A DNA stretch of 64,000 nt from an uncultured Spirochaetaceae bacterium (GCA_944389075.1 CALXLA010000051.1:22596-86595); one strand, 5' to 3'. Shown: positions 1 to 9,041, counted from the first letter of the stretch. Translations and numbers: made by a program. Notes: generated by a model from the sequence alone, not told the origin.

Positions 1-1
1 G

Positions 2-388
2 CATCATTTCATAGAAATACCTCTGACTGTGCGTTTCTATACAGGCAATGATCTGATCAAAGGTTTCCTTGGAGCTGGTGGCTATATAGGTGTCAGAGTC
101 ATGGATATCGATGCAGGAATGATATTCTCCAATTCCTATGAGCCTGATCTCTCCAATGTCGAAGAGCATGTGTATCAGCTGATTCCATTCACACCCGATG
201 ACAATCTATTTGATGCAGGCGTGATAGGCGAGGCTGGTCTTACATTCACATTTACGGATCTCGGATACCTATACACTGTCTTCAGAGTACAGTATGGCCT
301 CACGAGCCTTGAGAAGAAGCATCTCAGTTCAGTCGATAAATACTTCACGAATCTGTCTGCCGATGTTGGCTTCATGTTCGCGCTGTAG
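2..388 (+). CDS. Outer-membrane beta-barrel-like protein, 5' truncated by window
   Basis: The frame is open from the first bases of the window to the TAG at 386-388, so the N-terminus lies outside. The visible 128 residues alternate hydrophobic and polar residues with frequent aromatics and glycines, as in beta strands, and end in an aromatic-containing FMFAL tail as in outer-membrane barrels. Probably a surface or outer-membrane protein. It lies 8 bp before the S41 lipoprotein gene on the same strand, so the two may be cotranscribed. No specific family is recognised; a non-barrel beta protein is possible. Confidence 0.55.
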   Translation, partial: HHFIEIPLTVRFYTGNDLIKGFLGAGGYIGVRVMDIDAGMIFSNSYEPDLSNVEEHVYQLIPFTPDDNLFDAGVIGEAGLTFTFTDLGYLYTVFRVQYGLTSLEKKHLSSVDKYFTNLSADVGFMFAL

Positions 389-396
389 GAGAGAGT

Positions 397-1803
397 ATGA
401 AAAGAACAATAAGAACCATATCCATTCTGCTTCTTATCCTTATCGCAGCAGCATCATGCCGCAATCAGACAATACCTGATTATGAATATGAGACACCGAC
501 TACATGGGCTGGCCTCTTCGATATCTTCTGGATGAAGATGAATACCAACTATCTCTTCTGGAATCTTGAATATGAGAAGGGGCTTGACTGGGATGATGTC
601 TATACTGAGTACCATGATGACTTTGAGAAGCTTGGAGCTATCACAGATAATAGCAGCAGATCTAAAGATGAGCAGAAATCAAATACCCAAACAGCATATA
701 GGCTTTTCTTCAATATCCTGAAGGATCTCAGCGATGGACACTATAACTTGCAGATGACAGATACAGAAGGAAATGAGATATCAATTTCTCCATATACCAT
801 CAGAATCATGCGATCTCTTGGTATTTCAGATGAACGGATATTCAATTTGTCTGTCATGCCATCAGACAAAAGACACGAGCAAGAAGAATATATTTCTTAT
901 ACTAAGCATGAATCGTATCTAGAAAATACATTGAATATCGCAAAGCATTCTTTCGGTATAACGAACACTTCTGAGTCACAGAACAACCATACAGTAACAG
1001 ACTTAACAAACAGCTATGGCTTCAGTGAAATGACTTTCTATGACTCATCTGATCTGGTAGTCCTTTATGGAAAATCTTCGGATGGAATAGCATATCTTGG
1101 ATTCAGCGGTTTCTCTTTTGCAGAAATCCCGGACACTCTATCAGATATACTCTACAATTTCTATAACATGCTTAGTGATGCAAAGGGTGTGATTATAGAT
1201 CTCAGAGGCAATGGCGGAGGATCTGTTTCGGATATCCCGACCCTTTGGAGCCCATTCATTACTGATGATACAGGTAGCGTTCATTTCGCTGATACCAGAC
1301 GCAAGTCAGGCGACAACAGGATGGATTATGGTCCATGGGCAGCTTTTGAGCTATTTCCGAGAAGCCAGTATACAGGGGATTTCTATCTGGATATTCCTCC
1401 TGTTTCCTTTGATAAGGATATCCCGATTGCGATTCTCCATAATAGCGGAAGCGTGTCATGCGCGGAATTCTCGGTTATGTTCTTCAGGGCACTTAGGCAG
1501 TTCTATGGATACAACGTAAAGACTTTCGGCTCAGCTACTGCAGGCGGAAATGGCATGCTCCTGAATGAGGATACGCATACAGAATCAGAGATTCTCTTCA
1601 ATGCAGGCATCACGGATATAAAGCCATATGTCACGCTTCTATATACGCCATACTGCCAGATGCGCTATGTTGATGGAACAATCTATGAAGGAGTCGGGAT
1701 ACCGCCAGATAAGCTATCAGATTTCGTATCTGAGGATTTCGAAGCCGGAACAGATGCCAGGCTTCAGGCTGCGATAGACTGGATTACAGAGCAAGAAAGC
1801 TGA
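397..1803 (+). CDS. S41 family peptidase, predicted lipoprotein
   Basis: 468 residues. The N-terminus is a hydrophobic signal ending in AASC, a lipobox with Cys at about residue 21, so the protein is probably lipid-anchored in the periplasm or outer membrane. The C-terminal half holds the S41 (C-terminal processing protease) core: GVIIDLRGNGGG near residue 265, the nucleophile segment NSGSVSCAEF near 350 and a TAGGNG motif near 382. The N-terminal half is a helical region typical of S41 proteins without a clear PDZ domain. AGGAGAG at 387-393 is a good ribosome site for this ATG. The last 20 bp overlap the convergent patatin gene. Substrate unknown. Confidence 0.85.
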   Translation: MKRTIRTISILLLILIAAASCRNQTIPDYEYETPTTWAGLFDIFWMKMNTNYLFWNLEYEKGLDWDDVYTEYHDDFEKLGAITDNSSRSKDEQKSNTQTAYRLFFNILKDLSDGHYNLQMTDTEGNEISISPYTIRIMRSLGISDERIFNLSVMPSDKRHEQEEYISYTKHESYLENTLNIAKHSFGITNTSESQNNHTVTDLTNSYGFSEMTFYDSSDLVVLYGKSSDGIAYLGFSGFSFAEIPDTLSDILYNFYNMLSDAKGVIIDLRGNGGGSVSDIPTLWSPFITDDTGSVHFADTRRKSGDNRMDYGPWAAFELFPRSQYTGDFYLDIPPVSFDKDIPIAILHNSGSVSCAEFSVMFFRALRQFYGYNVKTFGSATAGGNGMLLNEDTHTESEILFNAGITDIKPYVTLLYTPYCQMRYVDGTIYEGVGIPPDKLSDFVSEDFEAGTDARLQAAIDWITEQES

Positions 1804-2629
1804 TGATTTTCTCAGCATCCTTATAGCCTTTGCTGTAGAGTGCCAGGATGTCATCCCTTCTGTGCCTGAGGGTGGTTACTCCGCATGTGCCATCAGGAGC
1901 GATGACAAGAAGCCTGCCTTCATCCTCATAGCGCTTCATGCCGTCTAGCTGTCTGTTGTATGTCTCTGCACGCAGCTCCATGGCCTTTCCTGCTTTCGGA
2001 TACTTCTTTGAGATTATATCCGCTATCAGCTTGTCCTTTCCCTGTGTTCTGTGGAAGTTCCGTGGCTTGGTAAGGATTACTATTACCTTGTCCGCACCCA
2101 TCTCAAAGGCCTTCATATAAGGGATAGGATCTGTCATTCCTCCGTCATAGCAGAGCCTGCCTTCGATTTCTATGGGCTTGCATGCAACAGGCAGTGCGGA
2201 GGAAGCCTCAAGTATCCGCAGGTCTCCATTCTTAAGCGTTGATTTCGGAAAGTAGACAGGCTCACCTGTACGGGCATCTGTCGTGACGAATACCATATCT
2301 TCCTTTGATGCATGGAAGGCTGCAGTATCAAAGGGATCTTCCATACTAGGATTGGAAAGATCCTCATAAATATATTTCAGATTCAGGAACGTGCCATGTT
2401 TCAGCAGTGGCCAGAGTCCCATGTATTCTTTTCTGTTCGGATAGATCTCATAGAATCTCAGGACTCGTCCTCTCTGTCTAGCAATATAAGTCGCAAGGTC
2501 CGCAGCTCCTGCAGATACTCCTATTCCGAAAGTGAACGGATACACATCATTGTCCATCAGAAAGTCATATATGCCGGCTCCGTATACAGCTCTCATGCCG
2601 CCGCCGACATCTATAAGCGCTGTCCTCAT
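1784..2629 (-). CDS. Patatin-like phospholipase family protein
   Basis: 281 residues, no signal peptide, probably cytoplasmic. Motifs of the patatin Ser-Asp dyad are intact: glycine-rich VGGGMRAVYGAG near residues 8-19 (oxyanion loop), GVSAGA with nucleophile Ser about 39, and YDGGMTDPIP with the catalytic Asp about 160. Members of this bacterial group (YjjU/RssA-like) hydrolyse acyl esters, but the lipid substrate is not predictable. The gene overlaps the S41 gene tail to tail and is divergent from the nitroreductase with a 67 bp gap. A TAGAAT hexamer lies 8 bp before its ATG. Confidence 0.9.
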   Translation of the reverse strand: MRTALIDVGGGMRAVYGAGIYDFLMDNDVYPFTFGIGVSAGAADLATYIARQRGRVLRFYEIYPNRKEYMGLWPLLKHGTFLNLKYIYEDLSNPSMEDPFDTAAFHASKEDMVFVTTDARTGEPVYFPKSTLKNGDLRILEASSALPVACKPIEIEGRLCYDGGMTDPIPYMKAFEMGADKVIVILTKPRNFHRTQGKDKLIADIISKKYPKAGKAMELRAETYNRQLDGMKRYEDEGRLLVIAPDGTCGVTTLRHRRDDILALYSKGYKDAEKIISFLAL

Positions 2630-2684
2630 GATTTTCCATTCTACTATTTTGGCTGGTTTTCTGGAATCAGGAAGGAAGCCGTTG

Positions 2685-2690
2685 TATCAT
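2685..2690 (+). promoter_or_regulatory. -10 element TATCAT, leaderless-type
   Basis: TATCAT ends 6 nt before the ATG at 2697 and no Shine-Dalgarno sequence lies at normal distance. Transcription would start at about the A of the ATG. This spacing supports 2697 over earlier in-frame starts, which would run into the divergent patatin gene. Confidence 0.45.
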
Positions 2691-2696
2691 CATGTC

Positions 2697-3221
2697 ATGA
2701 TGGAAAACAAAGTAATCAAATCACTTGTTGAGAGACGCAGTTGCCGCAGCTATAAAGCTGAGCAGATCAAAGATGAAGAACTCGAGGCAGTTCTTACAGC
2801 AGGCTCATATGCTCCCTCTGCAATGGGCAGGCAGCCCTGCAAGATCATAGCAGTGCAGAATAAGGAAATACTGGGACATCTTTCCAGAATGAATGCCGCT
2901 GTCATGAACAGTGACTCCGATCCATTCTATGGTGCTCCCACAGCTGTCGTTGTCCTTGTCGATGCCGCTGACGGCAATGGATTCCAGGATGGAAGCTGTG
3001 TAATGGCAAACATGCTGAACGCAGCTCATGCCGTGGGCCTTGGCTCCTGCTGGATCAACAGATGCTATGAGATGTTCGAAACAGATGAGGGCAAGGCTCT
3101 TCTTAAGGAGTGGGGCATCGCAGGAAGCTGGAAAGGTGTTGCAATCTGCATTCTTGGCTATCCGAAAGAGGAAGCTGAGGCAAAGCCCAGAAAGAAAGAT
3201 ATGATAGTCAGAATCAGGTGA
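2697..3221 (+). CDS. Nitroreductase family FMN oxidoreductase
   Basis: 174 residues matching the small nitroreductase fold: N-terminal RRSCRSYK (phosphate/FMN-binding arginines), SYAPSAMGRQPCK near residue 37, a central AVVVLVDAADG strand and the LGSCWINRCYE segment near 118. Such enzymes use NAD(P)H and FMN to reduce nitro compounds, quinones or similar acceptors; the natural substrate is unknown. Two adjacent ATGs (2697, 2700) are possible starts; the first fits the -10 spacing. The 3' end overlaps the convergent YbaK gene by 8 bp. Confidence 0.88.
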   Translation: MMENKVIKSLVERRSCRSYKAEQIKDEELEAVLTAGSYAPSAMGRQPCKIIAVQNKEILGHLSRMNAAVMNSDSDPFYGAPTAVVVLVDAADGNGFQDGSCVMANMLNAAHAVGLGSCWINRCYEMFETDEGKALLKEWGIAGSWKGVAICILGYPKEEAEAKPRKKDMIVRIR

Positions 3222-3678
3222 GATCCGCAAACTGGGCATCAGCGGCCAATGCAAGGTCTGCGGGTTTTACTTCAAGCTGCACGCCACGTTGCCCAGCTGA
3301 TACATAGATTGTCTCTTCAAGAGTCGCAAGCTCCTCGATGAATGTGGGGAACTTCCTCTTCATTCCCAGAGGCGAGCAGCCGCCCCTTATGTATCCTGTA
3401 AGTGGCTGAAGCTGGGTTAGCTTTATCAGATCTATCTCCTTTGATCCTGTCAGTGCTCTTGCTTTCTTGAGAGAGACTTCTGCCTCAGCAGGCAGGCAGA
3501 AGACGAAAGTCTCCTTGCTCTGATTCTGCATGACAATGGTTTTGTAGACTCTCTCTATGGGGAGTCCTGCGCTTTCTGCCGCATGAACAGCATCAAGGTG
3601 ATCCTCATCGAATGAGTATGTATGTACTTTATAGTCTATCTTCAGGCTTTCAAGTATGCGCATGGCATTTGTCTTCAT
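3214..3678 (-). CDS. YbaK/EbsC family aminoacyl-tRNA deacylase
   Basis: 154 residues with the YbaK/ProX editing-domain pattern: a conserved Lys in RVYKTIVMQ near residue 46, a FVFCLPAEAEVSLKKA strand-helix, and the RGGCSPLGMKRKFPTFI signature near residues 98-114. Family members hydrolyse mischarged Cys-tRNA(Pro) or related aminoacyl-tRNAs in the cytoplasm. It lies 15 bp downstream of the hemolysin III gene on the same strand, so cotranscription is likely. TATTAT ends 7 nt before its ATG, inside that gap and the upstream gene's 3' end, so a second promoter is possible. Confidence 0.9.
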   Translation of the reverse strand: MKTNAMRILESLKIDYKVHTYSFDEDHLDAVHAAESAGLPIERVYKTIVMQNQSKETFVFCLPAEAEVSLKKARALTGSKEIDLIKLTQLQPLTGYIRGGCSPLGMKRKFPTFIEELATLEETIYVSAGQRGVQLEVKPADLALAADAQFADLT

Positions 3679-3693
3679 AGCCCAGATAATACT

Positions 3694-4335
3694 TCAGATG
3701 AGATAGATAGCATAGCCTGCGAAGAAGATGATGCTTCCTGCTAGTACGAATATATGCCAGATGAGGTGATTGTGCGGTATCTTCTTCACTGCATAGAAGA
3801 GGATTCCCGCAGTATATGTCACGCCCCCTGTGATGAGATATCCAAAAAGACCTGCAGGCAGATGTGGCGACACCTCAGGCCATACTGCGATTATCGACCA
3901 TCCCATGACCGCATACAGTGCGATGTGCAGCGCATAGAGCTTTCCCCAGTATCTTGCTGTCAGCGCTATTCCGATGGCTGTTGCAAGCCACATGCCAGCT
4001 GTATAGCCATAGGATAGAGGTGTCGCGATATACAGTAATACAGGAGTGTAGGAACCTGCTATCAGGATGTAGATCGAGGAATGATCCATTATCCTCATAA
4101 GGCGTTTGAAAGCACTGGCTGGAAGATAATGGTAAAGGAATGATGAGCCATACATGATTACATTCGAAAGTGCGAATACCATCATTCCTGGATTCATTCC
4201 ATCTGCCGCAATCACCCAGAAAAGCCCGAGGAATGCAAGTATAAGACCTGCAAGATGTGAATAGGCATTTTCCTTCTCTATGCTGATGTTCTTGTATTCA
4301 GGAAGCGTTATATGTGTGTTCAGCCAATTTTCCAT
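3694..4335 (-). CDS. Hemolysin III / TrhA-like (PAQR) integral membrane protein
   Basis: 213 residues with about seven hydrophobic segments. PAQR/hemolysin III signatures are present: SSFLYHYLP near residue 64, DHSSIYILIAGSYTP near 84, and HNHLIWHIFVLAGS near 187, giving the conserved Ser, Asp and His residues thought to bind zinc. Family members are inner-membrane proteins linked to membrane energetics or stress; haemolytic activity is reported only for some and is not implied. Divergent from the sugar symporter. The ATG at 4335 lacks a ribosome site but has a promoter ending 6 nt upstream. Confidence 0.88.
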   Translation of the reverse strand: MENWLNTHITLPEYKNISIEKENAYSHLAGLILAFLGLFWVIAADGMNPGMMVFALSNVIMYGSSFLYHYLPASAFKRLMRIMDHSSIYILIAGSYTPVLLYIATPLSYGYTAGMWLATAIGIALTARYWGKLYALHIALYAVMGWSIIAVWPEVSPHLPAGLFGYLITGGVTYTAGILFYAVKKIPHNHLIWHIFVLAGSIIFFAGYAIYLI

Positions 4336-4341
4336 ACGCTG

Positions 4342-4371
4342 AATCTAAACCTGTCAGGTATTGTTCTGCAA
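4342..4371 (-). promoter_or_regulatory. Promoter TTGCAG-18-TAGATT, leaderless-type
   Basis: On the minus strand the -35-like TTGCAG (4366-4371) and -10-like TAGATT (4342-4347) are 18 bp apart. The -10 ends 6 nt before the hemolysin III ATG, so the mRNA would have no leader. Confidence 0.45.
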
Positions 4372-4425
4372 AAGCGCATATTTGCTATTTTGCATATTGA
4401 GTTCGGTAGTAAAAATTGACTATAT

Positions 4426-4460
4426 CGATGCAATTGCTTGCCTGATTACAATTTGCATCG
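4426..4460. repeat. Inverted repeat, candidate operator upstream of sugar symporter
   Basis: CGATGCAATTG (4426-4436) is mirrored by CAATTTGCATCG (4449-4460) with one inserted T and 12 bp between. It lies 34 bp upstream of the symporter -35 element and within the divergent intergenic region, so it could bind a regulator of either gene. The regulator is unknown. Confidence 0.45.
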
Positions 4461-4493
4461 GTTGATCAATTCCGCTATGATCTGTCTTTTTCC

Positions 4494-4521
4494 TTGAGGG
4501 AATTTCTTTTGAAGCTACAAT
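4494..4521 (+). promoter_or_regulatory. Promoter TTGAGG-16-TACAAT, leaderless-type
   Basis: TTGAGG (4494-4499) and TACAAT (4516-4521) are separated by 16 bp. The -10 ends 6 nt before the symporter ATG at 4528, and there is no Shine-Dalgarno sequence in the gap. Confidence 0.55.
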
Positions 4522-4527
4522 CTAAAT

Positions 4528-5997
4528 ATGGAAAATGATGCAAAGGGTAGACGTAATCTGCTATTTTTCCCCCTAGGGTCGTTTGGCCGTGACATGATTT
4601 ATTCCCTCGTGACGAATTTCCTGCTGACGTTCATCTTGTTCACGAAGAATCTTGATGCCGCACAGCTTGCCGCAATCACTGCGATCATGATCGGAGCAAG
4701 GGTGTTCGATGCGCTCAATGATCCTGTGATGGGGAATATAATTGAGCGCACGAGATCCAGATGGGGAAAATTCAAGCCATGGCTTGCCATCGGCATCATG
4801 CTGACATTCATCGTTGTTCTGATGATATTCAACAATCCATCGGGTGGCTGGACATTCGTTGCCACATTCGGTGTTCTATATTTCCTGTATAGCATAGCCT
4901 ACACGATGCATGATATTTCCTATTGGGGAATGATTCCTGCTTTAAGCCGCAATGCAGAGATGCGCAACAAGCTCACATCACGGGCAACGCTTGTCGCAGG
5001 TATAGGAGGAACTCTTGCAACTGTACTGATACCTATGCTCACAACAGGTAAGTTCGCTATCGGCGGATCTGCGAGCATCGCATATGGGCGGATTGCGATA
5101 GGGGCTGGAATTGTCGCGATCCTATTCCTTCTTTTCACGATCATCGGAGTAAGGGAAGACAGGAGTGACTTGGGAAAGTCTGCACCTCCCGTAAGCTTCA
5201 GGAAGATCCTTTCGACAGTCATGGATAATGATCAGCTTGTATGGTGCTGCATTTTCCTTCTCATGCAGCAGGTCGGGAATACGCTTCCGCTATCTGGTAT
5301 TGCTGCTACATATATCTATTTCACATTCGGCTACAGCGGCGGCCTTTTCTCCATTTACACAACAATAGGAATGCTGCCAACTGCGTTCCTCATGATCTTC
5401 TATCCTGCACTGAGCAGGCGTTTCGGGAGAAGAACGCTTGTAAAGACTCTGAGCATTGCGGCATTGATAGGTTATGCATTCACACTTGCATCTGGATTGT
5501 TCCTTGATGTTTCCGCGATTAAGTTCGCAATGCTGACAGCTGGCTATGTGATCGTGAACTTCGGGCAATATGGTCTTTACCTTATCGCCATGGTTTCGAT
5601 ACTCAACACAGTTGAATACAACGAGTACAAAAACGGGACAAGGGATGAGGCGATCATCGCATCGATGAGACCATTCTTCACAAAGCTCGCATCAGCTCTA
5701 ACTGTCCTTATAGCTACAACTAGCTATATCATATTCGGCATAACAAGTTATACGAACAGCATCTCGGATTATGAGAACCTTGCTGCAAGAGGCCTTATAG
5801 GCGAAGCAGAGAAAATCGCGGGAATCGAGAGCCTGATCAGTTCTGCAAGTACAGGGCAGTCAGCAGCGCTCCTCTGTACGATGTGCATTATACCTGCGAT
5901 TCTTCTGATCATCTCAAGCACAATCTATCTCAGGAAATATACGCTTGACGAGAAGTATTATGATGAAATCTGCAGAGAGCTTGAAAGGAGGGGATGA
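4528..5997 (+). CDS. GPH-family (MelB-like) sugar:cation symporter
   Basis: 489 residues with about twelve membrane segments. The N-terminus has the GPH/MFS_2 signatures: GSFGRDMIYSLVTNFLLTF near residue 18, RVFDALNDPVMGNIIERTRSRWGKFKPW near 58-85 with the paired acidic residues that bind the coupling cation, and YSIAYTMHDISYWGMIPALS near 122. Such carriers import oligosaccharides, glycosides or hexuronides with Na+ or H+. The following PIG-L deacetylase gene overlaps by one base, suggesting an acetylated amino sugar or glycoside as cargo; that is an inference. Confidence 0.9.
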   Translation: MENDAKGRRNLLFFPLGSFGRDMIYSLVTNFLLTFILFTKNLDAAQLAAITAIMIGARVFDALNDPVMGNIIERTRSRWGKFKPWLAIGIMLTFIVVLMIFNNPSGGWTFVATFGVLYFLYSIAYTMHDISYWGMIPALSRNAEMRNKLTSRATLVAGIGGTLATVLIPMLTTGKFAIGGSASIAYGRIAIGAGIVAILFLLFTIIGVREDRSDLGKSAPPVSFRKILSTVMDNDQLVWCCIFLLMQQVGNTLPLSGIAATYIYFTFGYSGGLFSIYTTIGMLPTAFLMIFYPALSRRFGRRTLVKTLSIAALIGYAFTLASGLFLDVSAIKFAMLTAGYVIVNFGQYGLYLIAMVSILNTVEYNEYKNGTRDEAIIASMRPFFTKLASALTVLIATTSYIIFGITSYTNSISDYENLAARGLIGEAEKIAGIESLISSASTGQSAALLCTMCIIPAILLIISSTIYLRKYTLDEKYYDEICRELERRG

Positions 5998-6746
5998 TGG
6001 GAATCACGAAGCTTGCTCTCAAATATGCAGTCGGACGTATTGATCTTATGAAGTATGACCGGTATCTGTTTCTTGGGCCGCATCCTGATGATATCGAGAT
6101 AGGGGCAGGAGCTACGGCTGCAAGGCTTGCAGGAATGGGAAAGGCTGTCCGCTTCGTTGTCTGTACGGATGGAAGATTCGGCTCAGATACGATAGGATGC
6201 GATGAGCTTGTCATGATAAGACACGAAGAGGCTGTCTATTCTGCACGCTTCCTCGGCGTTGATGATATAGCTTTCCTTCCTTTCTCTGATGGTGCCTGTT
6301 ATCTTCTTGATGATATGGAGAAGGCGATTGCCTCTGAGATCGCATCATTTCAGCCCGATGTCATATTCGCACCTGATCCCTTTGTCCCGAATGAATGCCA
6401 TCAGGACCACCTTAATGTAGGTATGTGCGCAAGAAAGCTCGCATGCTTTTCGCCTTATGGCGGCATCATGAAGGAAAGGTATTCCTGCAATCCCGCAGAG
6501 GTGAAGGCTCTTGCTTTTTATATGACAGCGCATCCGAATACTTATGTTAAGACATCATCTGTGCTTCTGAGAAAGCAGCTTGATGCGATAAAGCTCCATG
6601 AATCACAGTTCTCAGCTGGTGCGGATGTCTTTGCATATCTCAGGCTCAGATCCGCTGATATGGGAATCCGCAGATTTCATCTTCATGCAGAAGGCTTCAG
6701 GGCATACAGCCAGACAGGAATGCATTGCCTGCCTGAGCTTGGATGA
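5997..6746 (+). CDS. PIG-L family deacetylase
   Basis: 249 residues from the second of two overlapping ATGs (5994, 5997); the ribosome site AAGGAGG at 5985-5991 is better spaced for 5997. The zinc-dependent N-acetylglucosaminyl deacetylase motif PHPDDIEIGAGA lies near residue 29 (His-Pro-Asp-Asp) and the third metal His in CHQDHLNVG near 138. Enzymes of this fold remove N-acetyl groups from GlcNAc conjugates or chito-oligosaccharides. Cotranscribed with the GPH symporter, so it may process the imported compound in the cytoplasm. Confidence 0.88.
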   Translation: MGITKLALKYAVGRIDLMKYDRYLFLGPHPDDIEIGAGATAARLAGMGKAVRFVVCTDGRFGSDTIGCDELVMIRHEEAVYSARFLGVDDIAFLPFSDGACYLLDDMEKAIASEIASFQPDVIFAPDPFVPNECHQDHLNVGMCARKLACFSPYGGIMKERYSCNPAEVKALAFYMTAHPNTYVKTSSVLLRKQLDAIKLHESQFSAGADVFAYLRLRSADMGIRRFHLHAEGFRAYSQTGMHCLPELG

Positions 6747-6870
6747 TATCAGCAGGAACCGGAAAAGCTTGTTGATGCTTGCTCAATACTTACGGCTTCA
6801 GACAATTATCTATCTGGGATGTCGGAATTAAATATATATGATATTTGAAATTGTTTAATGATATTATCAA

Positions 6871-6954
6871 TGCCGATAGTCGGAATCGAACCGACATGGA
6901 GTTGCCCCCGGCAGATTTTGAGTCTACTGCGTCTACCAGTTCCGCCATATCGGC
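6871..6954 (-). tRNA. tRNA-Leu, anticodon CAA
   Basis: 84-base tRNA on the minus strand. The 7-bp acceptor stem GCCGATA/TATCGGC closes with discriminator A. The anticodon stem GTAGA/TCTGC encloses loop CTCAAAA, giving anticodon CAA (reads UUG). The long variable arm and the D-loop sequence are typical of leucine tRNAs, and the T loop is GGTTCGATTCC. The 3' CCA is not encoded and must be added after transcription. Confidence 0.96.
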
Positions 6955-7019
6955 AATGATAGAAGAAATCTATTTCATTTTCATTTTATTTTCAAGGTGC
7001 AATTCCATTGAAGGCACTG

Positions 7020-9041
7020 ATGTTTTGGTTTAGGCTTAAAGACATGGGCAGGAAATTTGCAGTATTGGCGCTGATTGTGGCTGTTTTCGTTTCTTCTGCA
7101 TGGGCAGAGGATGTTTATTCACATGTTCTTTCAATGAATGAACCTGTAGTCTATGGCGAGGCTACCTTCAGGGAACGGATACTGCAGCGCACGGAAGGCA
7201 AAAGAGATCCTGTAGGTCTGGTTATGACAGGGAGCTGGGCACCAGCTGCATCCCATCTTGGAGTACTGTATTATCTTGAGGAAAATTCGATTGTTCCTGA
7301 TTTCATCATCGCGAATTCATCATCTGCCGTCCTTGCCGTGCTGTATTCAGCCGGAGCATCTCCTGAGGATATAGCGTACTTCCTTGAGCATCTTGATACT
7401 TCCGCAGCCCTGACCCTTACATTCCCAGTAGAAGGCGGATTCATCGATTCATCATCGCTTGAGGCTCTCTTTGGGGAAGTCCTTGGATGCGATACACGGC
7501 TTGAGAATCTCCGTATTCCTATAATGATAGTGACTGAAGACCTCGTGACAGGCCGCGAGGTTAGATTCGCAGAAGGGAATGCCGCTGTGCTTTCCGTTGC
7601 CTCGATGTCATATCCTGCGCTATTTCCGCCTGTGGAGTATGAAGGTCATCTTCTCACTGACAGCATAACAGCGGTCGCCGCACCACTGGAGCTGGCTTAT
7701 CAGTATACGGATACTGTGATCCTCTCAACTGCTTTCAGATACGATCCAAAAGCGAATCTTCTGGATCTTGCGAACTCGGATTCGTTCTCGATACCTGCCA
7801 TGCAGGGAGCTTCCGATGAAATATCTTCCAGAGATGATATCATATGGATCAATCCAGACACATCCATGTATGGCAGTCTTGATTACGGTAATTCATATGA
7901 TATAGGTGTCCTTGGCTATGAAAGCGCTGCATTGTGGTCTGATTCGATTGCACTCATCGAAGGACATCCGGAAAGCTTCCCAGCTGAGGACAGAACTGTG
8001 ATGAAGTCAGCTCTGGACAAGGGCCTTGGAAATCTCTGCTTCGGACGCATTGCTCCTGTCTCAGACAGCCATATACTTTCGCTTGATTTCGATTATGGCC
8101 CATTCTCAGACAACCGCTCATATCTCACTGCTGCCAGCAATCTCGCATTCAGATATACATTCCGCAACAGCTGGTTCGAAGGCGGTGGTGATGTTGGCTT
8201 CGCATTCGATACCGGTCCCATAAAGGCAACAGGACCATATCGGCTTGGTGCCTATCCTATGGTAGGAGGCTTCGCGGCTTTCTATCCATTCTCACAGCTG
8301 AGGATATTCTTCGATCTTCAGGCGGAGTTCCTGCTTGAGGAACCTTATATTCCAGAACTCTATGGGAAGCAGGGACTTGATTTCATAATCATCAATAATG
8401 ATCTGTATGATATCTCGGTATCTGAAAACATCGAGTACAGGACAGGATTCGAAACTAATTCATCCGCGCTCATCGCATCTGCGGGGATAAATACCGGCGT
8501 AAGACCACTTTCATGGCTCTCTGTGAATGCAGATGCAGGATACATGCTTGCATCCCAGTATCTTCTGCCGGATTCTGTGGGGCATTACATACAGCTGGGT
8601 GCTTCTGTCCGTTTTGACATTCCTCCGCTTGATAATCAGCTCTATTTCACTGCAGGAGTGAAAAGCAGAATAGGAGTAGGCGGTGTGAGAGGTGCCGTGC
8701 TTTTCCAGACAGATGGATACCTCAGCCCGGAAATAAACAAGAATGAGGATTATTACTTCAGCCGGACCGGCATACATGCGACAATCATCAGCCTGTATGG
8801 AGGGTGGATAATTCCGGCAGAGCCATCGATCGGTTCTTTCTTCACTCTTGAAGGATGTGAGATAGGGGCATTCTGCGACATGCTTCTGAGAGGCAGTTCC
8901 TTCTCTGTTTCCTGCGGTGGTGAGCTCAGGACCACGATATCGCTTTTGGGTATTGCAAAGCTGCCGCTCCGACTGAGGCTTGGATATGACTCATGGGCTG
9001 ACAGCTTTGTCTCATCGTTCTCAGTCGGATTTGCTTTTTAG
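7020..9041 (+). CDS. Patatin-like/beta-barrel fusion protein with degenerate patatin motifs
   Basis: About 673 residues. A signal peptide ends AWAED. Residues 60-300 follow the patatin fold, and the remainder is rich in alternating aromatic and polar strands ending SFSVGFAF, as in a surface-antigen (BamA-like) barrel, so the layout resembles type Vd patatin secretion proteins. The patatin motifs are altered: the glycine-rich loop is GSWAPAASHLG, the G-X-S-X-G elbow is ANSSSA and the DG(G/A) motif is TDS. It may be a non-enzymatic surface protein. Starts at TTG 7008, ATG 7020 or ATG 7044 are all possible; GAAGG five bases before 7020 favours that one. Confidence 0.8.
   Translation: MFWFRLKDMGRKFAVLALIVAVFVSSAWAEDVYSHVLSMNEPVVYGEATFRERILQRTEGKRDPVGLVMTGSWAPAASHLGVLYYLEENSIVPDFIIANSSSAVLAVLYSAGASPEDIAYFLEHLDTSAALTLTFPVEGGFIDSSSLEALFGEVLGCDTRLENLRIPIMIVTEDLVTGREVRFAEGNAAVLSVASMSYPALFPPVEYEGHLLTDSITAVAAPLELAYQYTDTVILSTAFRYDPKANLLDLANSDSFSIPAMQGASDEISSRDDIIWINPDTSMYGSLDYGNSYDIGVLGYESAALWSDSIALIEGHPESFPAEDRTVMKSALDKGLGNLCFGRIAPVSDSHILSLDFDYGPFSDNRSYLTAASNLAFRYTFRNSWFEGGGDVGFAFDTGPIKATGPYRLGAYPMVGGFAAFYPFSQLRIFFDLQAEFLLEEPYIPELYGKQGLDFIIINNDLYDISVSENIEYRTGFETNSSALIASAGINTGVRPLSWLSVNADAGYMLASQYLLPDSVGHYIQLGASVRFDIPPLDNQLYFTAGVKSRIGVGGVRGAVLFQTDGYLSPEINKNEDYYFSRTGIHATIISLYGGWIIPAEPSIGSFFTLEGCEIGAFCDMLLRGSSFSVSCGGELRTTISLLGIAKLPLRLRLGYDSWADSFVSSFSVGFAF

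Noticed and set aside
2532..2696. Longer N-terminus of the nitroreductase
   Set aside because: It would lie antisense to the patatin gene, and the family domain begins at about ATG 2697.
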